From Cavia porcellus (taxonomy: Eukaryota > Chordata > Mammalia > Rodentia > Caviidae): a DNA stretch of 64,000 bases. Of the stretch, positions 12,201-26,795 are shown piece by piece. Within the stretch, counting starts at the first letter, position 1. Each line of letters opens with the position of its first letter. The stretch is from NCBI RefSeq assembly GCF_034190915.1, contig NW_026947506.1:32405748-32469747 (forward strand). The letters are read 5' to 3'. Made by a program: the position numbers and the translations under genes. Under the pieces are notes generated by a model. That model searched no databases, was not told where the DNA came from, and saw nothing but the letters and a program-made list of their open reading frames with translations.

Positions 12201-15200
12201 CCCTGCTTTACAGTGAACAGCCTAGGAGCATGGCTTTCTCCACGTCTCCTATCTCCCTTCCCTCAAGCAAGTTAACAGGGCTATGCATGGGTGAGACAGA
12301 ATGTGAACACAAGCAAGAATGAGTATGAGTCAGAAGCCAAGAGGAGAAGTGAACAGGACTTCCAACGCGAGACTATCAAAATGTTCAGTTAAATGCTGGC
12401 ATTAAAGGAGCACAAAAAGAAATAAACGGGCAAACAGAATGGAAACCTTTTAATAGCCCACATTTCAGATTTGCACGTAGGAAGAATTATTCAACCTTTA
12501 ACCTCACACCACAGTTTAGAAGGTTTAGACTGCTACATATAAAAATGGTTAGGGCAACCTTGCATGTTTATAAATAGCTAGAAAGGTGCAGACCACTGAA
12601 GCACGGCACAGAAAGGAGCTGTTTATCTAACTCGCAGTGGGCCGAGGAGGGGACACAGTGCAGGTGGTTAGGAAGCAGACTGTGGCGGGCGAGGCAGGTC
12701 ATTTCTGGACATGGAGTTGGAGAGCAGTGGTTCCCTCTGGATGCAATGCAAGGACACCACTGAGTGAGCAGCTCTAAGAGTCACAGGGACACGATGTTTT
12801 ACGCATGCACACACAAAAACAAGGCGAAGGGCTTCTCTTTTACAGCTCAAACCCAGGGCCTTTGCACTGAGTTACCTGGCCCTTTTTTTGAAACAAGGAG
12901 TCATTAAATTGACCCCAAATTTGTGATCCTTCTGACTCAGTCTCCCAGAGTGCTGGGCTTAGAGGTGTAGGCCACCAACAGCAATTCACTCTGTCGTACT
13001 AGTTAAGGGCTGCAAGGGGACATGATACCAAGTTCCTTGAAAGCGGGATTAAGTTACACGCCTTGGTGGCCTGGTCCCAGAACACAGCATGCCTGAGGAA
13101 GCCCAGTGATATCATCCCAAGACTGGATTCTGTTTAAATGGAAATGAAGAGGTTTTCTTTATTCTGGAAAAAATTATTCTACTTTTAGTGGTTTTGAAAT
13201 CCCAAGTGCTTGAAGTACTAAGAGCTAAGAAGAAACATAACAGCAAGATTTTGATTAAGGGGTAAGGACTTCACACTCCCAGAGGAGCTGGGCAAGGGGA
13301 CATGTGGGCTGGTCTAGCACACAGGTGCCCAACCTTGGGCTTGCCTGGACTGCACTGAGTGAAGAGGAACTTGTACTACATGTGAAACACATAATATAGT
13401 TAATGTACACAGGTAATAAAGTGTCCTTTGTAAAACATTTTAACTTACTAAAATACCTTGATGAAATAACCCAAGCCCAAGTTTAGTAAGAAAAGCTACA
13501 TATCTGCATAATAAGAACAGACACTTTCAGGTGCACAAGTGCAGGCAGGCTGAAATATAATTGACAGGCAGCTGTGTTTCACATGCCCAGGGGCACAAGA
13601 GCTTCAGGGGACCACTGTGCTGCAGGGCACAGGATGTGGAGTTTGCGCTGCTCTGGTCCTTCCCAGTCAAGTGCCCTTGCTGTCCACACAGTCCCTGCAG
13701 GAGTTAGCTGAGCACCAGGATTATGATCTGTGGGCCATGGATGGGATATACCTGGCTACTAGCACAATCAGAGGCTTGGAGTCCAAACCTGACAGTGAGC
13801 AATGGGAGAAGCCCAGGCAGCTGCTCTGAGCTCTTGGCATGAAATGAGAGAATGCTATGCTGTGATCAGGTGGCACAAAGAATACAACAAGTCCCTGGGA
13901 AGTGGGACTGAGGGAGGCGCAGACTCAGGAGGGGAGGACGATTTAGAACTTCAGGGAGAAGGAAATGAAAATCCAAGTGCAGCTGGCATGTGCAGAGGGG
14001 ACTGGTGCTCCGAAAAGAACAATGACAAGAAAACAAACACAGTCTCCAAGAGAGAAGAGCAGGACAGAGCTTTGGAGGGAAAGCAGGACCAACATGGCAG
14101 ATGAGGTGGGGGTCTAGGCCTGGAAGACCAGGAGAGCCTGCTAGAGTCATGCTGACATCTGGCAGCATACTGCTCTGTTCTGGGAGTGGAGGTATTTAAA
14201 GAAGGCTGTGTGGAGCCTGGTGGATGGTGCATGCCTACAGTCCCAGGACTCAGTGGGGTTGAGGCAGAAAGAGCCCCTGAGCCTGCAAGTTCCTGGCCGG
14301 CAAGGACACTGGAAATAACCTACTGTAAAAGCAAAGAAAAGAGGCCACAGGCCAAATCTGTGATCATCCCTCTCTGAGAAAACAGCAATTTCTTAATCAC
14401 ATCTGGTTTTCAAACCCCTGTAGCAGCTATGGATGCTTGGGGTCACCTAACGCTGATAAAATGAAGCACGACTCAAAGGGTGTCTTGAGTTAGGATTTAG
14501 GATGCACAGCATGGGGACAGAGGTGAAAGGTGTTACCACGAGGGCGTTCCAATGGGTGCCACCACTGGCTTGTGAGCACACAGGACTCTGCTTATACACT
14601 TGGGCCTGCTATTGACAGAACAGAGGCAAACAGATGGCCATCAAGCTTGTTATGGAAGACAAGAGGATTTCAGGGGACACAGACTTTCCAGAGCACCACA
14701 GTGGGGCAACTCATCAATGTGGGTTTCCAGGAGGAGATGGCTGTGTGCAGTGCTCAGAATGCATTTAAAACTCAGACTGTGACAGCAAAGCAACCATCAG
14801 CCCTGAGTGCATGTGAGGAGAGCCACTGCTCTACCCTCCCTAGAGTGAGACAGCTGGATGCAGCATAAATGAAGGGGTTTGTGAGTCTTTCTGGGAAATT
14901 CCTTTCTCAGGTCTGCTGACATGGCTGTGTATGTGTTCTCAGTAACATATACATACATACATACATATGTATATATGTTGGGCTAAATAATGTGTGGGTT
15001 AAATAATGCAAGTGCCCCATCCTCTGTATGACCTTGGTTTTGAGAGAGCTGCTCTCAGAGAAACAATTCAGATGCTAGAATTTAATATCATGGAGAAGAC
15101 CAGATGAAAGGAGAGGGATTCTCACGACCCAGGAAGAAACTAAGGAAAAAGAAAAAGAAAAAAAAAAAAAATTTAAAAAAAGAAGAAAGAAAGAAAGGAA

Positions 15201-18200
15201 AAATGTGGACAGAAGGCTGGAACCAGACATGCTCTCACTGGAGCTGGTCCCATGCTGTACTGGGCGCCTTGGAGTCAGATGACTCATGGTCGCGCTCAGG
15301 TCGTGGTGACGCTGAAGTCAGGGGTTGGTGAGCCCAGGGCCCTTGGTGGGAGGATACACCACACTGGAGAATGGAACTGGCATGGAGAGCTGCACTAACT
15401 GGTAGTGAGTGCTAGGAATTTAGTCCCATAGAGGGGGTGACCAGCTGCACGACATACTGGTGTTGGGCAGGACTGGCCTGAATCCAGAAATGCAGTGGCA
15501 TCAGCTGGCTGCTCCTGGCCCAGAGTGGTCTGGTGGGATCTGCTTGGGCTGAGTCACGCCCCTGGTTGGGACCCAATAGCCATGGATGAAACTGTCCCGA
15601 ACCTGTGACGTCCGCATGGCACAGACTAATGTGCTGAAGGCACTCGCCAGTTGACTGGCTTGATGGAGAGGAGCCAGCCCACATGTGCACCTCACAGATC
15701 AACAGTAAACTGGAGAAGGCAGCCAGCCCCTAGCCAGCACACTTCAGAAAAACCTTAAGCAGTATGGAAAGGGCCTGAGACCTCCACCATACACCTGTCT
15801 GAAAGAAACCAGAAACATGTCAAAGGAAAGAAACAAGAAAAAGTCTCCAGCCACTGACCCAGGGAAAATGAGTCAAGCAGAGGTAAATACAAAAGAGATT
15901 AAGAGGAGCAATCATGCAATATTGGATACAGCATCAGCGGACATAAAGAAATATCTTCATGACCTCATAGACGAATTCAAAACTGAAATTCTAATTCAAG
16001 CAAAGCAAGATATAAGAAGATTAATAAAAGAAATGCTAAGCATCTATCAAAAAGACACAGATGGAAGAATGGAGGAACCCATAAAAAGGAGAGAAATTGT
16101 CGATGAAGCATATAAAAAAACCTAGAATACATGAAACAGATCCAAAGAGATTATCAGGTAATTAAAAACTCCATTGAAAGCTGGCAAAATTACTTGACAG
16201 AAACTAAAGTTAGACTTTCAAAACTTGAAGACAGGTTTGCAATGTGTGATCGAGAAAAGGAAAAATCTCTTAAAAACAAGAAACTAGGAGGTAACAATAT
16301 AAGGATCTACAATTTAAGAATAAAAAAGGTGAATGAAGAAGCAGGAGTAATCACAAATGAATTACAAGGCTATTCACAGAAATAATTAAAGAAAACTTCC
16401 CAAGCATAAGAAAAGAAAACAATATCCAGATATGAGGCATACAGAACTCCAGCCAGCTACAACCAAAACAGAATACACCCAGACATATAATCAAGATCCC
16501 AGAAATTCATCACAAGAACAGAATATTAAAAGCTGTCAGAGAAAAGAAAAGAATCACCTATAGAGGAAAACCCATCAAAATCACGACAAACTTCTCAACA
16601 GAAACCATCAAATCAAGAAGAGCTTGGAGTGAAGTATTCCAAGCCTTGAAAGAAAATAACCTCCAACCCAGATTGATATACTCTGCAAAACTGTCACTCA
16701 AAATTAATGGAGAAACAAGATACTTCCATGACAAAGAGGAACTGGGGGAATTTGTGACTACCAATTCAACCCTACAAAAAATATTAAAGGACATTCTAGA
16801 GAGAAAAAAAATCACCAGGATTCTAGGAACAGTGGCAGAAAGGCCTCAGTGAATGGGGCAGACAGTGGAATGAAGGAGAAAAGTAGACAACCAACGGCAG
16901 AAAAATAGCATAGCCGAGATGAGGCAGAGGAGGTTGGCTATAATCTCTAACACAGATGGCCTTGATACACTAACAAAAAGAAACACAGGCAGAGTAGATC
17001 AGAAGATAGGGTCCATTGAGATGCTCTGTATAGGAAATATAATCTACCTGAAAGAGGGTTAATGAACCGAAAGTCAAAGATGAGAAAACAATGCTCTATG
17101 TGACAGGGGACCAGAGAGAAATAGGGACAGCTTGTTCAGCAGCTGAAGATAGATTGGAAAGACATGACACTTTTGTGCAGTGGAGAACTACTCAGCTATC
17201 AGGAAGGAAAACCTTGAGGCTTTAGTAGGTAAAGGAATACAACTGAAGATCAAGCTCAAGAGTAAAAAGGTTCAGAACCACATAGGTAGATAACGGGTTG
17301 CCCCCCTAATCTAAAAACTAAAGGAGTTAATGGGACCCAAAATGTACAAAGCACCCTGTGAAAAGTAAAAGGGGAAGAACTGTCTTTAAAAAAAAAAAAG
17401 GCAGGCAGAGGACATTATTAATAGTGTATCAGGATTTGAAATTCCCATTATTCTTACCACTGTTTAGTTTGATTTTATTCTGTTTCAGTCTGTTTATTTG
17501 TACTAGATTTGATTTTTTTTTTTTTTTGGTCTTTTTTGTTTTTATCGGTACCAGGGATCGAACTCAGGACTGCCTGCTGGCAAGGCAGGCGCTTATGCCG
17601 CTGAGCTAAATCCCCAGCCCCAATTTGTACTAGATTTGAAGACACAGACAGCTATTCCAAAAATAGCAGGATATACTATGGTAACTATCCTTAATTTCCT
17701 ATTAACTTAATCTGAAGCCCTGAATTACTTATGCTGTCTTACTTATGACTGACCTTTTTTGAATCTGGTTTGTTAGATCCCTGTTTTGTCTTGGCTGATT
17801 TTATTCGAATCTGGTGTGCTTGATTGTATCAGATCTGGGAGTAGAGGCAACTACTCAGAAGATGACAAGATGCAGTAGGATACCCATTCCAGTTTGATTA
17901 CTAACTGCTTTTGAAGTCCTATACTATCTATAATGTTTTTTGTTTTTATTAATATTGCTATGTACTGCTATGTTCAATTATACTATGCCTGATGATATAG
18001 ACAATTCTATTCAAAATAACAAGAGACATCATAGTAACTACTGTAGATCACCTAGTATTGTGGCTTTATATGTTTTTTTCCTTTCGTGTTTTTCTAGGAA
18101 TTTGTTTTGTTTTGTCTTGGTTTGATTTGTTTTTCCTTCTAATACAGAAAGGATAGGTAGACTCATGCATGCACATAACTTCCAAACAGTTTACGAGAAT

Positions 18201-21200
18201 TGATTATACAATGCATGATGAAATGAACAGATACTCTGAAGAAAAAGACACACTAAGGTACCCAGCGCTAATTCCATAGCATCATGATATAAAATCTACC
18301 AATATTATTATTCTTTGTTCACAGTGATATTGGTCTGTTTTGTTTTAATTTCAACATACTTGAAGGTATGGACAACTATTTTCAAGAGAATGAGACACAC
18401 TATGGCAGCTATTATTGACTTCCCTACTGTGTGGTCTTGAAGACCTAAAATGCCTTCATCATCCTGTTCTGATCAGTTTTATACTATTTTATTTGGTATG
18501 AATTCACTGTGTGTGAAGATATGGATAACTATTTGGAAGAAAACAAGAGACAGTATGATAGACAGTGAAGATCTCCTGTGGTCTTACTTCGAAATCTGTG
18601 TTTCTTAAATTGTTTTCTTATGATCTCTTTTGTTCTGTTTAATTTTATCCTCTTTAAAATAAAATTTAAAAAATAGTGTATCATTTTATAAGTGCTTATA
18701 AAATCACTCAATTATATTAAATTAGCCTGTGCGCCTTTATTGTTGGTGCTTAGCCTGAAGAACAAAATCCAAACCTTCCTACACCCCTCAAAAAAAGCCA
18801 AAAAGATCACTTTCCCCCTCTTCAGTAATGGAAATTGAACTTAGAGCCACTACATGAACCTACAGCCGTGGCCCTTTTTATTTTGGAACGTGGTTTCAAT
18901 AACTCACTCAACTGTCTAGGACAGGCTTGAATTTGAGGTTGTCCGACCTCAGCCTCCTAGAGTGCTGGGATTACAGGCTTGAGCCACCACCCCTGGCTAG
19001 GCCACAGCATCTCAACCCAGACGTTCTTACTGGCCTCTCTCTGACTTTTACACTTTTCCTTATTTTCTAAACTCTCCCCCACAGAACGTGAACATCACAG
19101 TTTGAAGACACACTGGGGACAGTGGCCTGGCTAGAAATGCAGTTGCATCTGCTCTGTGCCTTTCCGTGTTTTCCACGACAAGTGTGTGTCTTCTTGTCAG
19201 ACAATGACACAGTGTCACAGTCAGGACAGTAAACACCCCCAAGGCCATGAGCTGGATGAGGGCAGTGCTGCTGCTGAGCGTAGGAGTTTAAGAGGCGGGG
19301 CCTGGTGGGGAGAAGTGAGACCAGTGCCTGGTCCCCACCTCCCCAGGCTGTCCTGAGGTGAGCAGCTGGGCCCTGCCCTGCAGCCTGTGCTTAGCTGTTC
19401 TGTGCCTGGGACAAAGTGCCAGTGAGCCCAGGCCTTCCTCCTTAGAAGACAGACTGTGGCTGGGACAGAAAGTGGACTCACACACGTTTCCCTTACTCCC
19501 TGGCAGTTACCATCGTGGCCGCATGGCTTCTCTGCAAGGCAGCATTACTAAAACCTGTCTGCGTGCACAGAGCTGGAACTGAGGCCTTCGACCCACTTCT
19601 TCCTGGGCCATAGCACCTACCTTCTCAGAAGCAGTGGCAAGTTTGGTTCCACTTGCATCAAAAGCCAGCGCCGCTAAAGGACTATCGTGGGCTGGGATCA
19701 TGTTTGCAGCTCTCTGAAATAAACCAACAAAACATGGCTGCCATGCATGAAAGCCTGTGCCTTGTGCTACTGTCTGTCAGCAGACCGAAATGCCACCATT
19801 GAGCCACCATTTGGCCAATACGACATCAAGTCCACCTGACTGACTGGGGTGGGGCTACGCAAGTGCTGCTCAGACTCTAAGACACACAGCACTTTCTCCA
19901 TGAAGGTCTCCACACTGCCTGGGACACCCCCACTGCAGGAGCTCAGCACTCGGGGACCCAGGGAGGCAGCTTCAACCAGCCCTGCTCCACCTTTGAGAGG
20001 AGTGATAACTGTGCAGTTGGGCTAAAGATTCCAGGGTACATGCTTGACTGTCCCATCGGGGCACTGGTGTCACTGCTGCTACACATGGATCTAAATACTT
20101 TTATCCATCTTTTTGCTAATAAAATGAGACAGTCACACATGTACCACCTTAGCACCTGTAAGCTGGCGGGAACCTAACATGTCCACATCAGAGCCGTCCA
20201 GCAGTGGGACATATGAATTATGGCCCCATGTTAGTATGTTAAAGACTTAACCAAATACAAAAGAGCCCTCACCAAGTTAATGGTGTCGAAGACCTGCACC
20301 TCTCCGATGGTGGCACTCCCTGGGTACGCCAAGTAGCAGTTGTCATTGTTTATTGAGAGGGCACACAAGCCTGTAGTAACACATGGACAACAGGTTCAAG
20401 TCAAGTCTGATAGTGTGCCTTTCTAGTTGTAATTCAGCATTTATTTTAAAAATCACAAATAAAATACCATTTTGATAAGCTAACAGCATTTTTAAAAATT
20501 TGGTATCCCCAACCCAACTTAGGTGATGTCAACACTATAAAAAGACTTTTGCTTTGCAATGATCAGTAACCTCAAAAGCCAGCAAAGGTTATGTATTGAA
20601 CACTGAGCAAATCAAAGAGCTGGTACTGGCCACTGATCAGCTTTAATAGAAAGCTGACTGGTTTAAAGCCACAACTTTAAAAATTGGTCTCATCCATGGA
20701 ACCTACATAAAGAAACAAAAAATCTCTCACCTACAGTTACAATTAAGAAAGTTTTTTAGCAGGCTCAGACGTAGCCAAGGACTCAGGGACTCAGAGAAGA
20801 GGTCCCTGTCTTGTTAAGTCATTAAGTTGTCCAGGCTGGCCAAAAATTGCAGTCTTTCTGACTTAGCCTCCCAGAGCGCTGGGATTACAGGTGTGTGGTA
20901 TCGCACCCAGCATCCTAAAGCTGATCTCACAAGGCAAAATCAGAAAGATTCTCACAAACAAGTTTACCTGCAGGGTTTGGGGGGGTCTCCCTGATGGTGT
21001 GCAGTACCTTCATGTCCCGAATGTTGTGTATGTAGAGAGACTCCTCCAGGCACACAATGAGCCTCTAGAGAGAACACAGAAAACCTACCATGAAGAAACA
21101 CTTGCTATGGCACATGTCCCTGGTTCTCTATTAGCCAAGTCCTGGTTAAGACGCTCTCCATTCCTTACTCATCCATCTACACAGGCTGGATGTTCAAGGT

Positions 21201-24200
21201 TTGGGATGCAGAAGGCTTCCTACTGCCAGAAGTGGGCACAGGAGCACCGGAATTCTAACTAATGTAACTTGCTATCATGCTGAACTACATGGAAAGCGGG
21301 CTTTGGAAAGATTTGATAAAGGCAACTGCTTTTAAGAATTGATACTAGGCCGAGCGTGGTAGTGCGTGCATACCTGTGATCCCAGTACTTGGGAGGCTGA
21401 GGCAAGAGGACTGCCACGACTTTTGAGGCCAGCCTGAGCTACATAATGAATTCAAGGCCAGCCTGAACTACACAGTGAGACCCTGTCTCAAAAAACAAAA
21501 AAGAAAGAAAAAAAAAAAAAACTCCTAAAAACCGGTAGTAAGTTAGGTGTGAGGGCACACGCTTGTAATTCCAGCACTCAGGATGCTGAGGCAGGAGGAT
21601 CACTGTAAATCTGAAACCAGCCTAAACTACATAACAAAACTCTTGTTTCCAAAACAGACAAACAAAAATTTTAAAAACTCACAAAAATATAAAGACTGAT
21701 ACTGAATGAGGCATGGGTAAAGTAAAAATAAAAACATGAGAATTTTTAAAAAGTAAAAAATTTTATTCTGAATGAAGCTTATTTTGCTGCAAGTTCTTGC
21801 CCATTTTACAGAAAATGCATGCACATTTAGAGGATCCACTGAGGGAATGATTCAGACAAGAAAGACAACCTGGCATGCACACAGTTCTTTGTTGGGACAG
21901 GAAGGAACATTTATGTATCTTAAATTTTTAAAACCTTCAAGCTATTACATGCATTGATTTCCCAGTTTAACTGATTTTGTCACTTAACAGACCAAACTGG
22001 TGCTAAGGAGGTGTATCTTAGTGAGAGGGCTGCCTTCATCCAGTTCCAACCAGAAGTCAGTTCCAGCTATAGCATGCACTCTGTTCTGGGGGCCAAGTCA
22101 GCCTTCCCTTCGGGTGTGCAGCGCTGCCAGAGCTGGGAGACACGGAGGAGCTAATGGGCAGACCTGGACCGTGTGCTAACCTGAGCCAGAGGAGACTCCT
22201 GAACAAACCCAAGGGCTACTCACCAACTCTGCTGGGTTTTGGGGAATATACAAGTCAAACTGACAACTTAATAGAAGGAATAAAATGGTCTGAAACATTT
22301 TAAAAAAGTAACATAAGCAAAAGATACATAAACAACTGGACATCTCTGGATGAGTAAAGTTTTTTTTCTTTTTTGGCACCAGGGATTGAACTCATCACCT
22401 CAGCTTGCTGCTGAGCTAAATCCCCAACCCATGATGAGCAAATGAACAGACAGAAGCTTGTTAAGACTTGTGTCTTAAAGAATGGGTGAAACAGCCTGGC
22501 AGGGGAAGGCAGTGTCATTAATGAATGTGATGGTTGGGACAAAGCTGCTGAGGAGAGAGCAGAGCAGTCAGCCTCTGGCCAAGGTGTGCCCAGCACAGGG
22601 ATGGCTGGCTGGTGGGAGCTGCATGGTGCAACCCTCTAATCCACCCTGGAGGCCCTGGAGGAGACAACCATGCCAGGCTGGAAGCAGAGGGACAGGGAGC
22701 AATGTACACTAAAATCCATACCAGAGCCTCACTCACCTGCCTGTTCAGTTTCACGGCCAGAATCGTGTTGGAGTAGCTATAATTACAGATCTCAGTCCCC
22801 TTCTTAAAGTGGCAAACCTTCAGCTTCCTGGGAGCTTTGAGGCTAACGATGGCCACTAAGCTGCTGGAGAACAATCTTTCTACAATGCACACATCTTCAG
22901 TGTCAGCTGAAACCAGAAAAAAAAGAAAAACACGTGGATACATGCATCTTGGAGTCAACAGGCTAAATCCACTCAACACAAATGCACTCCTAAGTAACAC
23001 TTAAGGCAGAGACCCCTGGTGTGCCAGGACAGCCCAAGCGGGTGGAAATTCTGATTTTTTTGGCGTCCCAGGAATGCTGCCACTATGGATATAGAGATCA
23101 TCCCTCTATGTGAAGACAAAGATTCCTTTAATAAGCTCTGTTGCTGGATTTAGAACAGAGGACTTAAAAATACATTTGCTAGTTTAGAAAACCAAACTAG
23201 TAGATGAAGTGACAAAACAAGATTCAAGAACCTATTTTATTAAGACATGAACTGCAGAAGGTTTTACAATTATCATGTTCTACCTTACAATTTTTAAACT
23301 GTATGACAATACCAAAGTGACAGCATTTGGTAGAAACTGTACTTTTGATTCTGAGTTTGCATCTTTTCTTGGACTGGTGATATGACCCCCAGTCATCCCC
23401 AAGACCACCAGGAGAAGAATCTGCACTCTGTAGGCTCTGGTTGTACCCCATAGGGCTGTGCTGCTGGGGGTGGCATTCAGGTCACGTATGGTAAATGTGA
23501 TTCCATTTTTTGTATTTTCAAACCAGGATGGGTCTGTTGAGATGCAACCCCATTGTAAGTGGAGGAGTATTTCTAAGCAAGTACATGGTAGCAATCTATT
23601 CATGGATTTGACAAGCAAACAGCTGAACACCGGGCTAGGTACTGGCAACATAATGATGTGAACTGAAGAGTCAGACACAGCCTAAATGCCACAGCACATA
23701 TTTGTTTAAAAACCAAAACCAAAACCAAAACCAAAGGTGGGTTCCAGCATTTGGGAAGCTGAGGCAGGAGGTTCTGCATGAGCTGGAGACCAGCCTGGGC
23801 TACACAGTGAGCTCAAGTCTACCCTGAACCAGATAGTGAAACCCTGTCTCAAAAAAAAAAAAAAAAAAAGCAAAGCTATTATTCAGAATAGAAGAGATAG
23901 AAAAATCAAGCGCATGATTCTAAGCTTTTCAGTTTATTCAGTTACTTTTACCTATTTACAGATGAAATCGTGTTCCCTTCTTTCCTACAGGAGTGCACAA
24001 ATCTTTATTTCAAGCATCAAAAAGCAAATGGTTTAGAAAGTGGCCAGGGTGCCTGATGGCATCCAGAGCAGGTGCTGCCTCCTCATGAAAGAGCAGAGGT
24101 CTCAGGGCATGGCCCAGACAAAGCAGGATCTGAAGAAATGGATGTTGGGCTAGAATGTCAACTACATGTGGCTCGAAGAACCTAGCTAAGAACCAGACAT

Positions 24201-26735
24201 AGGTTATCTGATGCCCCTTCTGCTGGAAACTCATGAGGACACTGGTTGAGACAAGAAGCCTGAGGCGGGGCAGGGTATCAGGAGAGCTGGGAGCTGGTCC
24301 CCATCCCTGGGCCACTGCATGGCTATGTGACTGGCCCTTCTTCATCACTGCTGGCCACCTCCACGAGCTGCCCTCCACCCCTCTTGGCGAGCCTGCTTTA
24401 TCTCTGTTGTTTCCCAAGTGTTGGTTGAGCTGCATCTTTTGCCCTCACCCCTGCAAGTTACCAGCTCCCGTGGAGCATCCAGTTCCACTGATGGTAAACT
24501 TTTAGAGCTTTCAATGATATAAACAGCCCACTGTGGCATGTGTGCCACTGATTTGCCACCACTGATCTACGCGCAGGGCCCCTGCTGGAACAGAGGCATG
24601 CTTGGCTGTGCCCTTATCTAACATTGCCCAGCAGGAAGGGGGCAGCTCCACAGACCCTGGTGCTGGAGAGCAGACTCGGTGGGTGGATTCTGGATGTTCT
24701 GTAAACGCTTCAAACACTACTTTAGAGATCAATCTCTTAAATTGCAATGTTACTTAAACACAGGCCAATTTTGTGAGGTGTGGTTTTGCTCATGAAGCTC
24801 CATTATCCCCAGATGCTGCATCTAAGGAGCAGAACGGCTTTGGCTGAATTTCAACTGCTTTCACTCTGATACCTGCACTGGGAAGGCGACAGTACAGGGT
24901 GCCTCTCTGTGTCCTGGGAGTGCAATGGTGACCCAGGGGAGTGCCTGGGAAAAACCAGTTTAAAAATCAAGACTCTACAGTAACTAGTTGTTAGGCCTGG
25001 CATTAATTATCTCAACGGTGAAGTAGGAAGGTGCTGGACTCATAGCTTTTTAATTCTAAGACTGGGAAAACATGGTGCTTACAAAACCGACTGTTTATTA
25101 ACAGTAAATTTTTCTTAAATTTATGGATCTCCTAAATTAAATCAGTAATGATAAGATCTTATTTCCAAATATGTTGATATTCTTTATTCAGATTCTGTAA
25201 TTGTGAATCTGTCATTTTTGCTGAAGTTTATTTGTAATCCCAAAATCAATATTCATGGGTTTTTACAGCCTTTTGTAGACACAGGCAGAACACTAACAGA
25301 TGGGAGGCCTCCACACTGCATACTCGAGTACAGGGCTGAACCATCAAGAAAAGGCAAGGAATTCAGGAGAACGCAGGGAGGAGACTGCAGAGGGCACCTT
25401 GGGGAAGGAACAGGTGCCTAGAGAGGGGCTGCAAGGACAGGTACTGTCAAAGCAAGTCATTGTTCCCAGCTTAGGAGCTACTAGATTCACGGTGAGGGCA
25501 GACACTGCAGTACAGATATCTCACCAAGGAGATGGGTGCCGATGCAGGGTGTGGTCATCTAGAGGAAAGGGAGGGAGCTCCCTGGGGAAGCATCCAACAG
25601 CTCTGGAGCAGGAGGAGGTGCTGCTGGCCTAGAGGCTCACAGAGTGGGGCAGGGATTAAAGGTGGCCGGAGATTAGTATGCCTAAGGATACAGCCTCACA
25701 ACATCCCAGGGCTGTCTGCTGGACTGGGAAGTCCCTCATCAGTCAGAGAACAATCAGACCAGTTCAACAGAAGCAGATCACTCATGACAGATTTGATGCT
25801 CTTTCTGGTAAAAATTCTTTACAGATCTATGATTAGGAGGCAACTTTGCCAGTGGATCAGGGACATTTATGAAAAGTCTACGGTTCTTCCTTTTGAGACC
25901 CAGGGAGGGAGGTCAGGGTATCTGCTTTCCAAACCCTGTGCTGGAGATGTCTCCTATAGTGCAACAGGGCCAGAGTAAGGAAACAAAACACAGGGCCCAA
26001 AAGGAAGCTGTTCAATTGTCCTTAATGCAATCTTAAGGTGCCTATGAAAGCACTATTAGCAAAGCAAAGCATACAAGATGAAACCACAAAAATGAAGCTG
26101 GTGTGTAGCTAGCTCAGTGGTTAGAACACTTGTCTAGTGTGTTAAAGGCCCTGGATCCCCCTGACAAACTGCGTACCTCTCCCCAAAATGAGAGAGATTA
26201 TTATACACCAACAGCAAATAATTGGGAAATGAAATTTAAAAATTAATGTAATACTGCCAACTCCCAAATTATTACATATTTGAAATTTAATAAGATACAA
26301 GACCCTCATATCAAAACCCACGATACACTACTAATATAAACTGAAGAACAGTTAAATTAATGGAGAGATATACCAGGTTCATGGACTGAAACTCAATATT
26401 GTTTGGTTCTTCATTCCCCTCAAATTGATTTCTAGTCCAACACAAACCTTATACTCTCAGCAAACTTTTATAGTCACTGAATGCTGATTGTATATGGAAA
26501 AGCAATTGTATATGGAAAAGCAAAGGACCTAGGATATCTAAGATTACCTCAAAAAAGAACAAAGTCAAAGACTGACAAATAGATCAAGGGATGAGAACAA
26601 AAGAACTCAAAAGCAAATTCACCTACCGGACTACTTTTAAGCACAAAAACAATCTTCACAAGGGAAACAGATCTTTTCAACACAGAGTGATGGAACAGGA
26701 ATTCGTAGGAAAGTATCCTTGATTTATACCTTACA

Positions 26736-26795
<60 letters not shown>

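Larger units (their letters stand above)
15400..18680 (+). mobile_element. half-LINE (HAL1-like): L1 ORF1 without ORF2
   Basis: A GC-richer leader (about 15400-15815) is followed by L1 ORF1-like reading frames (15817-16852), then about 0.6 kb with only short ORF2-end-like similarity, then an AT-rich 3' region with a degenerate tandem array. It ends in an AATAAAATTTAAAAAA-type tail near 18675. There is no endonuclease or reverse transcriptase. This is the HAL1 plan: a non-autonomous L1 relative encoding only ORF1. A tRNA-type SINE is inserted at 17512-17622. Neither end has a clear target duplication, so the outer limits are approximate. Confidence 0.65.
11775..19620. other. WIPI2 intron 6
   Basis: Holds a composite SINE at 12845-12985, a worn B1 at 14213-14335, a short TACA/TATG simple repeat at 14946-14978, the half-LINE described separately (about 15400-18680), and a composite SINE at 18812-18998. 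The rest I cannot assign. Confidence 0.7.
19714..22736. other. WIPI2 introns 5, 4 and 3
   Basis: Introns 19714-20272, 20371-20967 and 21065-22736. They hold reverse B1 at 20815-20910, two forward B1 copies at 21345-21526 and 21540-21655, and a reverse tRNA-type SINE at 22358-22432. I see nothing else. Confidence 0.7.

Noticed and set aside
22518..23000. 160-codon minus-strand open frame as a separate gene
   Set aside because: Its middle is WIPI2 exon 3 (22906-22737). The rest is intron reading through both splice sites.
24010..24435. Minus-strand open frame of 141 codons in intron 2
   Set aside because: No recognisable domain, no splice context, and it overlaps one hAT-like copy's neighbourhood. 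I treat it as chance.
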